A stretch of DNA of 64,000 nt from CAZIPN01 sp964541225 (GCA_964541225.1 CAZIPN010000002.1:1-64000), one strand, 5' to 3'; counted from the stretch's first letter, positions 16,910 through 26,927 are shown. Notes: a model not told the origin generated them from the sequence alone. Numbers and translations: made by a program.

Positions 16910-19633
16910 ATGGTCGAACTGCATGATGTCTATTCGTTCCTGTATGCGGCCGCCGCCGCGTTGTCGTTGATGGTCTCCGTAGCGGCATGGCAGCGTCGAA
17001 GGGCTCGCGGCGCGATCTGGCTTGGCGTGCTGATGCTTGGCGTCGCGGTGTGGGCGGGGACTTCCGCGGCCATGTGGCAAGCGACGTCTGAGACGTCGCA
17101 GGTAATCTGGTTCAGAGCGAACGCCCTGGGAGTCTGGGTAGTCCCGGTGGCGGTTCTCATGATTGCGTTCGATGTTGCTGGTATGCAGCGGTGGCTGACT
17201 CCCGCACGCATTCTGCCGATTGCTGCGATCTCGTTCGTTCTCGACAACGTGGAATGGCTCAATCCGGCACGACTATACGATGCTGACTTCGTGCCTGAGA
17301 CCATAGGCGGGTTCACGTACTACACAGAGGTTCCTGGTCCCCTCTACTGGACGTTCAGCGTGTTTGCGTTCGGCGCAATGGGCGTGGGGCTGGTGATTCT
17401 CTTCCGCCACTACCTTAGGAGTTCTGGCATCGAGCGGACGCAGTCGGCGTTGCTCGTCTCCGGGGGACTGCTGCCTTTCGTGTCGGGCCTCGTATCAGAA
17501 GCCGATGTTGTTCCGTACCCGTTCCACGGCCTCGAGTTGGCACCTCTTGCGTTCCTGGTGACTGGTTCTGTCTGGCTCAGCGCAATCGCACGCGGTGTTC
17601 TTCTGGACATGCTTCCGGTTGCACGAGAGACAGTCATAAAGCTCATGCCGGACGGCGTCATCGTGCTTGATGCTGAACAGCGCGTTGTCGAGGCAAACCC
17701 GGCCGCATCGAGGATTCTGCTCGCTCATGATCTCGTAGGTAGGCCGGTTGGCGATGCGCTCACACGCATCGACGGCGCGGCCGAGGTCCTAGATGATGCG
17801 ACTGAGCCCCAACGCACGGTCCTGCAGATCAATCGCGACGGCGAGGGCGGCTACGTGGAAGTCAGCGTCACACCTTTGGCCGACGGCTCGGATCAACCGC
17901 CGGCGCGCCTGATCACCTTGCACGACGTGACCGAAGAGCGTCGCACGCTTGAGCGTCTCGGCCTTGCGCAGACGGTGTTTGATGCTGCCGACGAGGGCAT
18001 CGTCGTGCTCGAGCACGACTTTGGCACAAAGATCGTGGAAATCAACGATGCCTGTTGCCGAATGCTTCGGCGTTCACGGGAGCAAATGCTTGGTAGCGAC
18101 TGCAGGGAGTTTGCGTCGAATCGATATCCGGCCGAATTCTGCGAAGACATGAGGCGCACTATCCTTGCCGAGGGAGCCTGGGAAGGCGAAGTGTGGCAGA
18201 CGCGGGGCGACGGGACTGAATTCCCCTCGCGGATGACATTCTCGGTTGCGAATGACGAGGCAGGGCGGCGGAGCCGCATCGTCGGCTTCCTCGCCGACGT
18301 CAGCGAGGCCAAGGAGGCCGAACGCCTGCGTCATGATGCAACGCACGATCCCCTTACGGGACTCGCCAACCGAGCGGTACTCGACGACCGGCTCTCCCAT
18401 GCCATCGCTCACGCGAAGCGCGTCGGCCGAGGGCTGGCTGTACTCTTCGCCGATCTGGACAACTTCAAGCGAGTGAACGACACGCTGGGTCACTCGCGAG
18501 GCGATGCGCTCTTGGCGGAGGCAGGACGGCGCATCGTGGCGGTCTTGCGTGGTGGAGACACGGCGGCTCGTCCCGGTGGAGATGAGTTCGTGATCATCGC
18601 CGATGCGAAGAACCCGGCCGAGATTGAAGCGGAGGCGAGACGTCTGCGCGAGGCTCTCGCCGAGCCGTATCGGTTGGAGTCTGAGAGTCTGTATGTAACC
18701 GCCAGTGTTGGAATCGCTTTGTACCCGGCAGATGGGACCGACGTCGCAGCGCTCGTTCGCCACGCGGACCTGGCTATGTACGGGGCCAAGAGACTCGGCC
18801 GGAATCGGATACAGTTCTTCTCCCCGGAGCTACAGAAGGGTCTTGATCGGCGTGTGGCTGTCGAGAAGGAGCTCGTCGGCGGCTTGGAAGATGGGCGGTG
18901 CTTCCTTGCGTACCAGCCTCAGGTGGATCTTCATACTGGCAAGATCGTCGGCGCTGAGGCGCTCGTGAACCTGCGCTCACGCGACGGAACGGTGCTGTCG
19001 CCCGCCGAGTTCATGCCTGCGGCCGAGTACTCGGAGATCATCATTGCGCTGGGCGAATGGACACTCCGTGAGACGTGTACGCAGCTCGCACGGTTTCGCG
19101 AGGTGGCGCCCGACCTGATCGTGTCGCTCTGCCTTTCTGCTCGGCAGCTTCGTGAGCTTGATGCCGCGCAACTCCACGTTCTGATGAACGAATGCGGTGC
19201 CCAGCCGAGGCGTCTGGCCCTCGGGGTAACGCAGACTGCGTTCCTGGGCGATCCGAACGAGGTCGCGGCCAAACTCGAGAAGCTTCGAGATGAGGTTGGC
19301 ACGAGACTGCTCTTTGATGACTTCGGAAGCGGGCATTGCTCTCCGGCGTTCACCGCACTGCTTCCTGCGGGCGTGGTCAAGATCGATCGAAGCGTAGTTC
19401 AGCGTCTTCCTGAAGACGCTGAGGCTCGTGCGATGGTGCTGTCCACGATCGCGCTGGCCAAGAGTCTCGGGGCGACGATCGTGGCCGACGGTCCAGAAAC
19501 CGAGGGACAGATCAACCTGTTGAGGGCCAACGAGTGCGACGCGGCACAGGGCTACTACTTCGGCTATCCGATGTCGCTCGATGAACTTCTGCTACAACTG
19601 GGAAGCGAGACGGTCCATGCGCCCAGAGCCTAG
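16910..19633 (+). CDS. 7TM-PAS-PAS-GGDEF protein with degenerate EAL domain
   Basis: Membrane-bound diguanylate cyclase, about 907 aa. Seven hydrophobic segments (about 1-225) resemble the 7TM sensor region of histidine kinases. Then come two PAS domains (about 235-345 and 350-470), GGDEF (about 480-640, intact GGDEF at 556-560) and an EAL-like domain. That EAL domain keeps the E-A-L triad (Glu683) and the DD pair (803-804) but has Cys741 in place of the conserved Asn, GVTQ (772-775) in place of the metal-binding E-x-T-E, and ADGPET in place of AEGVET. Phosphodiesterase activity is therefore unlikely and the domain may only bind c-di-GMP or partners. Start ATG 16910 is set by GGAGG 5 nt upstream. 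It lies 80 bp after the phosphatase gene and may share its transcript. Confidence 0.87.
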   Translation: MVELHDVYSFLYAAAAALSLMVSVAAWQRRRARGAIWLGVLMLGVAVWAGTSAAMWQATSETSQVIWFRANALGVWVVPVAVLMIAFDVAGMQRWLTPARILPIAAISFVLDNVEWLNPARLYDADFVPETIGGFTYYTEVPGPLYWTFSVFAFGAMGVGLVILFRHYLRSSGIERTQSALLVSGGLLPFVSGLVSEADVVPYPFHGLELAPLAFLVTGSVWLSAIARGVLLDMLPVARETVIKLMPDGVIVLDAEQRVVEANPAASRILLAHDLVGRPVGDALTRIDGAAEVLDDATEPQRTVLQINRDGEGGYVEVSVTPLADGSDQPPARLITLHDVTEERRTLERLGLAQTVFDAADEGIVVLEHDFGTKIVEINDACCRMLRRSREQMLGSDCREFASNRYPAEFCEDMRRTILAEGAWEGEVWQTRGDGTEFPSRMTFSVANDEAGRRSRIVGFLADVSEAKEAERLRHDATHDPLTGLANRAVLDDRLSHAIAHAKRVGRGLAVLFADLDNFKRVNDTLGHSRGDALLAEAGRRIVAVLRGGDTAARPGGDEFVIIADAKNPAEIEAEARRLREALAEPYRLESESLYVTASVGIALYPADGTDVAALVRHADLAMYGAKRLGRNRIQFFSPELQKGLDRRVAVEKELVGGLEDGRCFLAYQPQVDLHTGKIVGAEALVNLRSRDGTVLSPAEFMPAAEYSEIIIALGEWTLRETCTQLARFREVAPDLIVSLCLSARQLRELDAAQLHVLMNECGAQPRRLALGVTQTAFLGDPNEVAAKLEKLRDEVGTRLLFDDFGSGHCSPAFTALLPAGVVKIDRSVVQRLPEDAEARAMVLSTIALAKSLGATIVADGPETEGQINLLRANECDAAQGYYFGYPMSLDELLLQLGSETVHAPRA

Positions 19634-19799
19634 GGCATCGCGCCGCGAGTCTGATCGCTCACGTGTTGGTGGGGTAGGATATCGGCGATCTGATCGCGGA
19701 CGTGTGCAGAACCCGGCGACCTGCCGATAACACCACACAAGATCGTGTACGCGGAACGGGCCGACAAAGACGTGGGGCGACAGCCAGGAAGCGAGGTCT

Positions 19800-21551
19800 G
19801 TGGTGGCGGACGACGAGTTGGGACGCCTGGTGGACCCAGGCTCCATCGAGGCACGAGAGCCCGCGGCGGAAGCGGAGGCGGGGAGTGCGGCCTCTCCCGC
19901 CACCCGCAGTGAGCGCGCCGCTGCGTACCTGCGGACGTCATGGCCGTGGATCGTGGCCGTAGCAATCATCATCGCGGTCTCAGCGATTCTGCGCTTCTGG
20001 GAACTCGGCAAGCAGAGTATGTGGTTCGATGAGTTGTTCTCGGCGAACGCCACGGCGTACGGACCGCAGATCGCGATCAAGATCACAGCGTCGGATACGA
20101 ATCCGCCGCTCTACTACATCGTTCAGTCCTTCTTCTCGATGGCGTTCGGCCGCGAGGAGTGGGCGATGCGGCTTCTCCCGGCGCTGGTGGGCGTGCTTGC
20201 GACTGGAGTGATGTATCTAGCGGGTCGCCGACTCTTTGACCGGCCGACGGGTGCTGTGGCGGCCGGGCTTTTCGCCGTGTCGACGATCGCGATTCAGTAC
20301 GCACAAGAGGCGCGGATGTACTCGATGCTCATGCTGTTCGCGGCGCTGGTGCTCTGGCTGTTCGCGCTCCTTGTCGAGAAGCCGACGATCACGCGGGCTG
20401 TCTTGCTCGGCATCGTGCTCGCGGCGATGGCGTACACGCACGTGTACGGCTACATGGCAGCGCCAATGCTGCTTATTCCGGTTCTGCTTCTGCCGCGCTT
20501 GCGCAAACGCATTGGTCCGCACATCGCGGTGACGTATGTGGTCACAGGGCTGCTGTTCTTGCCATGGCTGTTCGTGATTCCCAGTCAGATCGGGCTCGTA
20601 CAGACGCAGGTGGCCGGCGGTCAGTGGTGGATGAAAGCGCCGGTTGATATCGGCGGCAAGATCGTCGCGAGTTTCTCGGCATTCTCGCCGGGGCAAGACG
20701 CTCTGTCGGCGGCCATCTTCATGGCGCTGCTGCTCGTGGGCTTCGCGGTGCGCACGTCGACGTCAAATGGACTCGCCGACACGTCTTGGCAGGGCAGCTC
20801 GGCCGAAATGCCCTGGCAGGATAGTTTCCGGGCGATGTTCCGCAGTTTCTCCAGACGGGGAGAGGTCGGTCGGCCTGCGGAGATTGGCTCCGGTACGTCG
20901 CTCGCGGACAGTGGCGTTGTCAGCGAAAGCGACATCCTGTGGGTGTTGCTAACCTTGAGTCTGCTGCCGATATTCGTCGGATTGCTTCTTTCGAAGTACG
21001 TCACACCGATCGCCACGACTCGCAATGCCCTCGTGAGCTTGCCTGCCGCCTATATTCTTGCGGTGCGCGGCGGATTCAAGCTGTGGAAACCGGTCGGCAT
21101 CCTGGCATTTGCGGGACTGTTGGTCCTGGGCGTTTCTCAGCTTCCCTCCTTCTACGCTCAGACCGACAAGGGCGCGTGGCGCCAAGCTGCCGAGATGGTC
21201 ACAGACCAACCCCAGACGGGCGTTCTGACCGAAGACTGGGAGAGCGCATTCAACATGGCGGCGTACTCGAGCGTGTTGGGCGTGAATGGCTCGCTTCACT
21301 GCATTTGGGTGAACCAGCCCAACGCCAAGCCATCACCGCAAGGCAGGGCTTTCGACGACAATACCGAGGTGGGCGTGCCGGCATTCGTATGGCGGTGGCA
21401 GCGCGTCTACGTGATCTCGCAACACGGCAACAGCTCTGTCGCGCAGTACATGGACGCGCTTCCGGGATGGACATACACGAAGACCCAGGATTTCGGCACA
21501 CCCGTCGTTCGCGAATACACGAGGCTCCACGCCCCAGTTCCGACGCCGTAG
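19800..21551 (+). CDS. GT-C glycosyltransferase (family 39/ArnT-like)
   Basis: Integral-membrane sugar transferase using a polyprenyl-phosphate sugar donor, 583 aa. The GT-C hallmark acidic pair sits in the first extracytoplasmic loop, MWFDELFSAN (Asp77-Glu78), after the first membrane helix (about 45-65). About ten hydrophobic helices follow, with a polar insertion around residues 315-375 and a soluble C-terminal stretch. PPLYYIVQSFF and AMRLLPALVG are typical of the ArnT/PMT superfamily. The acceptor (protein, lipid or wall polymer) cannot be inferred. GTG 19800 or GTG 19803 is the start, with GAGG just upstream. It is convergent with the L,D-transpeptidase gene (14 bp). Confidence 0.85.
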   Translation: MVADDELGRLVDPGSIEAREPAAEAEAGSAASPATRSERAAAYLRTSWPWIVAVAIIIAVSAILRFWELGKQSMWFDELFSANATAYGPQIAIKITASDTNPPLYYIVQSFFSMAFGREEWAMRLLPALVGVLATGVMYLAGRRLFDRPTGAVAAGLFAVSTIAIQYAQEARMYSMLMLFAALVLWLFALLVEKPTITRAVLLGIVLAAMAYTHVYGYMAAPMLLIPVLLLPRLRKRIGPHIAVTYVVTGLLFLPWLFVIPSQIGLVQTQVAGGQWWMKAPVDIGGKIVASFSAFSPGQDALSAAIFMALLLVGFAVRTSTSNGLADTSWQGSSAEMPWQDSFRAMFRSFSRRGEVGRPAEIGSGTSLADSGVVSESDILWVLLTLSLLPIFVGLLLSKYVTPIATTRNALVSLPAAYILAVRGGFKLWKPVGILAFAGLLVLGVSQLPSFYAQTDKGAWRQAAEMVTDQPQTGVLTEDWESAFNMAAYSSVLGVNGSLHCIWVNQPNAKPSPQGRAFDDNTEVGVPAFVWRWQRVYVISQHGNSSVAQYMDALPGWTYTKTQDFGTPVVREYTRLHAPVPTP

Positions 21552-21565
21552 GGCTCGTCGCAGAC

Positions 21566-22546
21566 TCAGTACGCCGAGATCGACGTCGAGGTACCGTTCT
21601 TCTCGGTGCCGACAGCGAAGCACGGCTTGAGCGCTGGGTCCATCGTGCGGAACACACGGACCATGTCGGAGCGTGAGACCGTGATGCATCCGGCCGACAA
21701 CCCGTTGTGGAAATCCGGCGGGTCGAATACGTGCAGGAATATCGCGGTGCCACGCCCTCTGACGACCTGATTGGGCGATGCGTTGTACCCGGAGGACAGT
21801 GCGTATTCGTACTGCACACGCACGTCGACGAGATGCTCACCGTCGACGTGATGCGATGAGACGACCCATGTGTTGTAGGTCGAATTTCTCTCGCAGCTCC
21901 ACCACACGTTCTCAGTCGTCTGCTTGTAGGGCATCTTCGTACCTGACGGCGGAGATGCGTGCCATCCCCACACCCATTCTCCGGGCCACCAGATTCCCGT
22001 TGGCGTCGTCCGGCTGCCTTCCTTGCGCTTGTTGCCATCGATCAGACCGTTGGTGCCAAAGCGGCACGGCGCCGAGAGCACCTGCCTCCACGAGCCACCA
22101 GTCAGGTTGTAGATGCGCAACGTCCCGTGAGTTGCCCCGAGTTTGGATCCGGTGGCGATGAGCATCTGATGCGAACCGCTCAAAGTCTTCTTCATGCCGA
22201 GCGGAAGGACCGGCGCCGGCGGTGTACTCGGTTTCGGCGCAGCCTTCTTAGGTGCGGGGGGTGGTGTTGGCGTCGGGGGCTTGCTCGCCGAGGCCGTCGA
22301 TGGCTTGCTGGCCAGTGTTGCCGGGCTAGATACGGTGCTCTTTGGCGGCGCGGCCTTCGAGGCAGCAAGCGCCAAGGAACTCGGCTCGGCAAGCTGATCA
22401 GGTTTCGGGAACGTCGCGACAATCAGTACGCCCACTGCGACGATCAGCGCGACGGCGCCCGCAGCACCCGCAGCCGCAAGCCACAGCTTCCGGCGTCTGG
22501 CGCCGGCAGGATCCTGACGCATGTTGATGTGGCGATCTAGGCGCAT
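21566..22546 (-). CDS. Membrane-anchored YkuD L,D-transpeptidase
   Basis: Peptidoglycan cross-linking or attachment enzyme, 326 aa. It has a short cytoplasmic N-terminus and one membrane helix (about 20-45), a long Ala/Pro/Ser/Lys linker (about 50-115) that probably spans the wall, then a YkuD domain with the active-site signature IFLHVFDPP...GLSAGC; Cys287 is the expected nucleophile. Family enzymes make 3-3 cross-links or attach proteins. The promoter should lie in the 188-bp divergent gap shared with corA. The second ATG (nine codons in) is a possible alternative start. Confidence 0.9.
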   Translation of the reverse strand: MRLDRHINMRQDPAGARRRKLWLAAAGAAGAVALIVAVGVLIVATFPKPDQLAEPSSLALAASKAAPPKSTVSSPATLASKPSTASASKPPTPTPPPAPKKAAPKPSTPPAPVLPLGMKKTLSGSHQMLIATGSKLGATHGTLRIYNLTGGSWRQVLSAPCRFGTNGLIDGNKRKEGSRTTPTGIWWPGEWVWGWHASPPSGTKMPYKQTTENVWWSCERNSTYNTWVVSSHHVDGEHLVDVRVQYEYALSSGYNASPNQVVRGRGTAIFLHVFDPPDFHNGLSAGCITVSRSDMVRVFRTMDPALKPCFAVGTEKNGTSTSISAY

Positions 22547-22734
22547 TTTGCTCCTCGTGGTATCCAGGCTATGGTACTGCCTGCGAACTTCGCGCCGAAG
22601 TGGCCCATTCTTGTCGATCGTTAGTGCAGCAGGCTTCGCTCACGTTCTTTGGCGAACTGTCATCGGCTCTCACGTTGCCGAGGTCGGTAGGGCTAGACTG
22701 GCTTCGGGCACGAGAGGTGTGAGTGGGGAGGGGC

Positions 22735-23697
22735 ATGCCGAAGACCTCTGTCAGGTGGATTGACGCAGACGGAACGCTCTCATTGGGGGACCTCGAGTCC
22801 CTGGATGAGGCGTCGGCTGCGTCGTGGGTCTGGGTCGACGTGACCGACCCCGACTCGGCGACGCTCGGCGTTCTCGGCAAGCGTTTTGGGTTCCACGAAT
22901 TGAACCTGGAAGATGCCTCATGCCGGCAGCATCGCGCCAAGATGGATCAATATCGTGACGCGGTCTTTCTCGTGTGGCTCACGCCCGAGCACCCGCGCGG
23001 CGATCGTGTCACGGTGTCTGAGGTCGCCGTATTTGTCAGCAGGGAATACCTCGTCACGGTTCACACCAGCCCAAACAGCGCGATCGACGCGGTGGCTGCC
23101 GAGGCTTCGGAGTCGATGCAGACCGGCCCAGCCTGGATTCTGCACAAGATTATCGATCTTCTGGTCGACTCGGCGCTGCCATTGATCGACAAGATTGGTG
23201 AGCGACTCTCTGCGATTGAGGATGCAATGCTCGACAATCCTCGGCAGGACGATCTCAGAGCGCTTCATCGCGTTCGTCGGCAGCTTGTTCGATTGCACCG
23301 TATCATCGCTCCCGAGCGGGATCTGCTGCGCGGTCTCGCGAGAGAGAGCGCGATTATCAGCGAAGATGCGTACCGGTACTTCCAGGATGTTGGTGACCAC
23401 CTGGCCCGGGCACTCGATTCCATAGAGACGTATCAAGATGTCGGCGCCTCGGTGATGGATGTCTATCTCTCCGCGCAGAGCAACCGAATGAATGAGATCA
23501 TGAAGCAGCTCACCGTTGTTGCGACCATCTTCATGCCGCTCACTCTGATCACGGGTATCTATGGCATGAACCTCACAGCCGGCATGTGGCCCACAGCAGG
23601 GGCGTCAGCTCCGTGGGCGTTCTGGGCGGTGATGGGGGCGATGGTGGCGTTGTCGTTGGCCATGGCGGTCTACTTCAGAAAGAAGAACTGGTGGTAG
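22735..23697 (+). CDS. corA: CorA-family divalent cation transporter
   Basis: Mg2+/Co2+ channel subunit, 320 aa. A soluble funnel domain (about 1-255) is followed by two C-terminal membrane helices; the selectivity motif GMN (277-279, in GIYGMNLTAG) ends the first. The protein closes with the usual basic tail (YFRKKNWW). Start ATG 22735 has GGGGAGGGG immediately upstream. The following CDP-alcohol phosphatidyltransferase gene overlaps its stop by 7 nt, so the two are translationally coupled. Confidence 0.93.
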   Translation: MPKTSVRWIDADGTLSLGDLESLDEASAASWVWVDVTDPDSATLGVLGKRFGFHELNLEDASCRQHRAKMDQYRDAVFLVWLTPEHPRGDRVTVSEVAVFVSREYLVTVHTSPNSAIDAVAAEASESMQTGPAWILHKIIDLLVDSALPLIDKIGERLSAIEDAMLDNPRQDDLRALHRVRRQLVRLHRIIAPERDLLRGLARESAIISEDAYRYFQDVGDHLARALDSIETYQDVGASVMDVYLSAQSNRMNEIMKQLTVVATIFMPLTLITGIYGMNLTAGMWPTAGASAPWAFWAVMGAMVALSLAMAVYFRKKNWW

Positions 23698-24365
23698 ACG
23701 AGCACGCACGCGAAGAGAGTCCAACATCAACTGCCGAACAGGTGGATCACAGCCGGGACATCTACACGGTTGCCAATATCGTCACGGTTCTCAGGCTCAT
23801 GCTTGTACCCTTCTTCTTTGCAGTGCTGATTCGAGGCACACACAACTTCGGGGCGTTTCTGCTTTACGCGATCGCTGCCTCCACCGACTGGCTTGACGGT
23901 CAGATCGCTCGGCGCACGGGCACAGTCACAGCGCTGGGCAAGGCGATTGATCCTCTGGTGGACCGCCTGTTGATCGCGGCGGGGGTATTTGGGCTGTGGC
24001 TTGTGGGCCGACTGCCCGGATGGATCGTGTTCGTACTGGTAGCTCGAGATGTGTACCTTGGCTATGGTGTCTGGCGACTCGAGCAGTTCTATCGTCGACG
24101 GTTGCCGGTCACCTACGTGGGGAAAGCGACGACGGCCTTGCTCATGGCCGGATTTGCCGACCTCATCCTGAACTGGCCGATGGTTGGGGGAGCGGGAGTT
24201 CTCGACAGTCGGTTCCTGCCCGGGTGGGGCCACGTTGGCGCGGCTCTGGGGATATGGTTCGTCTATGCAGGAATCCTCTTCTCGTTTGCGGCGGCAGTGC
24301 AGTATTCATCCATCTACCTGCGGACTGTGCGCGAGGTCAAGGCGCAGACCGTTGTTGCCGAGTAG
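23691..24365 (+). CDS. CDP-alcohol phosphatidyltransferase
   Basis: Phospholipid-synthesis enzyme of the PgsA/CLS type. The CDP-OH-P signature D-x2-D-G-x2-A-R-x8-G-x3-D-x3-D is complete: DWLDGQIARR, then a Gly and the closing Asp pair in AIDPLVD. Six hydrophobic segments fit the family. It would transfer a phosphatidyl group from CDP-diacylglycerol to glycerol-3-phosphate, phosphatidylglycerol or inositol phosphate; the exact acceptor cannot be told from sequence. GTG 23691, overlapping corA by 7 nt, is the most plausible start although its ribosome-binding site is weak. Confidence 0.87.
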   Translation: MVDEHAREESPTSTAEQVDHSRDIYTVANIVTVLRLMLVPFFFAVLIRGTHNFGAFLLYAIAASTDWLDGQIARRTGTVTALGKAIDPLVDRLLIAAGVFGLWLVGRLPGWIVFVLVARDVYLGYGVWRLEQFYRRRLPVTYVGKATTALLMAGFADLILNWPMVGGAGVLDSRFLPGWGHVGAALGIWFVYAGILFSFAAAVQYSSIYLRTVREVKAQTVVAE

Positions 24366-24416
24366 CCCGGCTTCGCCACTCGGCGTCGCCACTCAGGAAG
24401 CACAAGGAGGCGCACG

Positions 24417-26927
24417 ATGAAGGCAGTCATTATGGCTGGAGGCGAGGGGACCAGGCTTCGGCCACTGACATCTCTTCGACCCAAGCCCATGGTCCCGATT
24501 GTCAATCAACCCGTGATGGAACACATCGTGGGGCTCGTCAAACATCACGGTATCGACCAGATCATTGCGACACTGGCTTTCATGCCGGCAGTCATCCAGG
24601 ACTACTTCGGTGCGGGTGAGGAGTGGGGCGTCGAGATTTCGTACGCGATCGAGGAGACCCCTCTGGGGACTGCGGGTTCGGTCAAGAACGCGGAGACGTT
24701 GATCGGCGCCGATGAGCCCTTTCTTGTGATCTCTGGCGACGCGATCACCGACATCGATCTGTCGGAGGTCATCGCGTTTCATAAGGAACGTCAGGCTGCG
24801 GTCACGATCGCGTTGAAGCGAGAGCCAGACCCGCTGGACTTTGGCGTTGTCATTACCGCCGAGGACGGTCGCATCGAGCGTTTCTTGGAGAAGCCCACGT
24901 GGGGCCAGGTCTTCTCTGACACTATCAACACGGGCATCTACGTGATGGAGCCGTGGGTGCTGGACTACGTTCCAGCAGGCGAGATGTATGACTTCTCGGG
25001 CGAACTCTTCCCCAAGCTCATGGAAGACGGCCACGCGTTGTACGGTTTGCCCGTCGATGGATACTGGTGCGATGTCGGCAGTCGCGAGACGTATGTCGAG
25101 GTGCATCACGACATTCTCGATGGCGTCTCCAAGACATTCATCCCCGGTGTGCACGCCAGGGAGGGTTTGTGGGTCTCGGAGACAGCCAAGATTGACCGCA
25201 CCGCCACCCTTGGCAAGGGCGTGGTGATCGGCGACAACGTCACGATTCGAGCTGGCGCCGTGATCGGCGATCATGTGGCCATCGACAGCAACTGCATCAT
25301 CGGCGAAGGCGCGCATCTCGAGCACTCGATTGTGTGGAGCGACACGTTCATTGGCAGTCAAGCTGAGGTCACTGGTGCGGTGCTGTGTCGTCGCGTCGAT
25401 GTGCGGGATGGTGCCGTCGTAGGCGTGGGAGCGGTCATCGGCGACGAGTCGGTCGTCGGGCAGGGTGCCCGCGTTGGACCTGATGTTCGGATCTTCCCGT
25501 ACAAGCGCATCGAGGCCCAAGCCACGGTGAACTCGTCGCTCATCTGGGAGTCAACGGGCGTCCGGTCCCTCTTTGGCGATGCGGGCGTGCAGGGGCTTGT
25601 CGGCGTGGATATCACGCCGGAGCTTGCTCTCAAAGTCGCCGAGGCGTACGGCACGCTGCTGCCCAAAGGTGGGCACGTTGTCGTGACGCGTGACTCGACA
25701 CGTTCGGCGCGGATGGTGAAGCGCGCGATGATCGCGGGATTGAACGCTGCGGGCATCCATGCGCGGGACCTGCGAGTGGGCTCGCCGGCTGTGAGCCGCT
25801 TCACGACGCAGAAGACGCGGTGCGTCGGCGGTATCCACATCTCAGGGTCGATGCGCGAACCCCAGTCTCTGGAGATTCGTTTCTTCGACGCAAACGGCCT
25901 GGATATCGCACCGTGGGAGCAGAAGAAGATCGAGCGGCTGTACTTTCGGCAGGAATTCCGGCGGGCGTTCTTCGACGAGGTAGGCGATATCATCTACCCG
26001 CCGCGACCGCTTGAGTACTACGGAACCGCACTGAACGAAGCCATGGTCAATGCCGGGCTTGTCGGCGAGTGGCGCAAAGTCGTTGCCGACATGGCGGGCG
26101 GTCCGGCCACGTTCATCTTGCCGCAAGTAGCTCACGGCTGGCACGTCAACCTCATCGCGCTCAACGGCGTCATCGACTCAGAGGCGCCATCAGCTCCTCC
26201 CGAGGAGCCACAGGAGAATTCGATCGCCGAACTTGCGCGCACAACGAAGCTGTTTGGTGCGGACCTCGGCGTGCTCTTTGATTGGGGCGCCGAGCGGATT
26301 CGGATGCTCACGAGTTCGGGGCGCCTGCTCGATCCCGACACCGCCCTGCATGCGATGATCGACCTGTGGTGCCGTACGCGCGACCAAGATGGCGCGATTG
26401 CAGTGCCACTCTCGGCATCGCAGGTGGCAGAGGAGATCGCCAGCCGATTTGGCCACGAAGTCATCAGGCCTGGGCGTTCGAGGAGGGCGCTCGCACAGGC
26501 TGTGCTCGACGGGCGCGCGGTCTTCGCGGGGTCGGAAAGCGGCGGCTTCATCTTTGGGGACTTCTTTCCGGCGTATGACGGCGTACTCTCGACAGGGATG
26601 GCAGTCCGCATGCTTGCCAAGCTCGGCACCACGCTTGATGAGGTCGTTGAGGGCTTGCCGGCGTTTCACAAAGTGGAACTTGTCTTGCGGTGCCCCGCCG
26701 ACCGCAAGGGCGCGGTCATGCGGGCCGTGACCGAACGCACGAGTGGCATGGAAGCCGATCTCACCGAAGGCGTGCGCGTGAAGTACCCGGACGGCTGGGT
26801 GCTGGTGCTGCCGCACTCGAGCGAGCCCCGAGTGCAGATCTGGGCCGAGGCCGCCAGTGAGTCTGACGCGACCAATCGCGCGGAGGAATGGCAACGTGTC
26901 GTAGCAGATACCATCGAGGAGTCCTGA
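24417..26927 (+). CDS. Sugar-1-phosphate nucleotidyltransferase fused to degenerate phosphohexomutase
   Basis: An 836-aa, three-part protein. Residues 1-235 form a nucleotidyltransferase with an intact GGEGTRLRPLT motif, GTAGSVKNA, and the FLEKP element. Residues about 245-370 are left-handed beta-helix hexapeptide repeats (VVIGDNVTIRAGAVIGDH). Residues about 380-830 resemble a phosphomannomutase but have lost its active site: the TASHNP loop reads ISGSMREP (475-482, Ser478 possibly retained), the DGDxDR metal loop reads DWGAER, and the RPSGTEP phosphate loop reads PHSSEP. It therefore probably makes NDP-sugars, with a mutase-like regulatory or structural domain. GDP-mannose pyrophosphorylase naming is customary for this architecture, but specificity is unproven. 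Start ATG 24417 has AAGGAGG. Confidence 0.87.
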   Translation: MKAVIMAGGEGTRLRPLTSLRPKPMVPIVNQPVMEHIVGLVKHHGIDQIIATLAFMPAVIQDYFGAGEEWGVEISYAIEETPLGTAGSVKNAETLIGADEPFLVISGDAITDIDLSEVIAFHKERQAAVTIALKREPDPLDFGVVITAEDGRIERFLEKPTWGQVFSDTINTGIYVMEPWVLDYVPAGEMYDFSGELFPKLMEDGHALYGLPVDGYWCDVGSRETYVEVHHDILDGVSKTFIPGVHAREGLWVSETAKIDRTATLGKGVVIGDNVTIRAGAVIGDHVAIDSNCIIGEGAHLEHSIVWSDTFIGSQAEVTGAVLCRRVDVRDGAVVGVGAVIGDESVVGQGARVGPDVRIFPYKRIEAQATVNSSLIWESTGVRSLFGDAGVQGLVGVDITPELALKVAEAYGTLLPKGGHVVVTRDSTRSARMVKRAMIAGLNAAGIHARDLRVGSPAVSRFTTQKTRCVGGIHISGSMREPQSLEIRFFDANGLDIAPWEQKKIERLYFRQEFRRAFFDEVGDIIYPPRPLEYYGTALNEAMVNAGLVGEWRKVVADMAGGPATFILPQVAHGWHVNLIALNGVIDSEAPSAPPEEPQENSIAELARTTKLFGADLGVLFDWGAERIRMLTSSGRLLDPDTALHAMIDLWCRTRDQDGAIAVPLSASQVAEEIASRFGHEVIRPGRSRRALAQAVLDGRAVFAGSESGGFIFGDFFPAYDGVLSTGMAVRMLAKLGTTLDEVVEGLPAFHKVELVLRCPADRKGAVMRAVTERTSGMEADLTEGVRVKYPDGWVLVLPHSSEPRVQIWAEAASESDATNRAEEWQRVVADTIEES

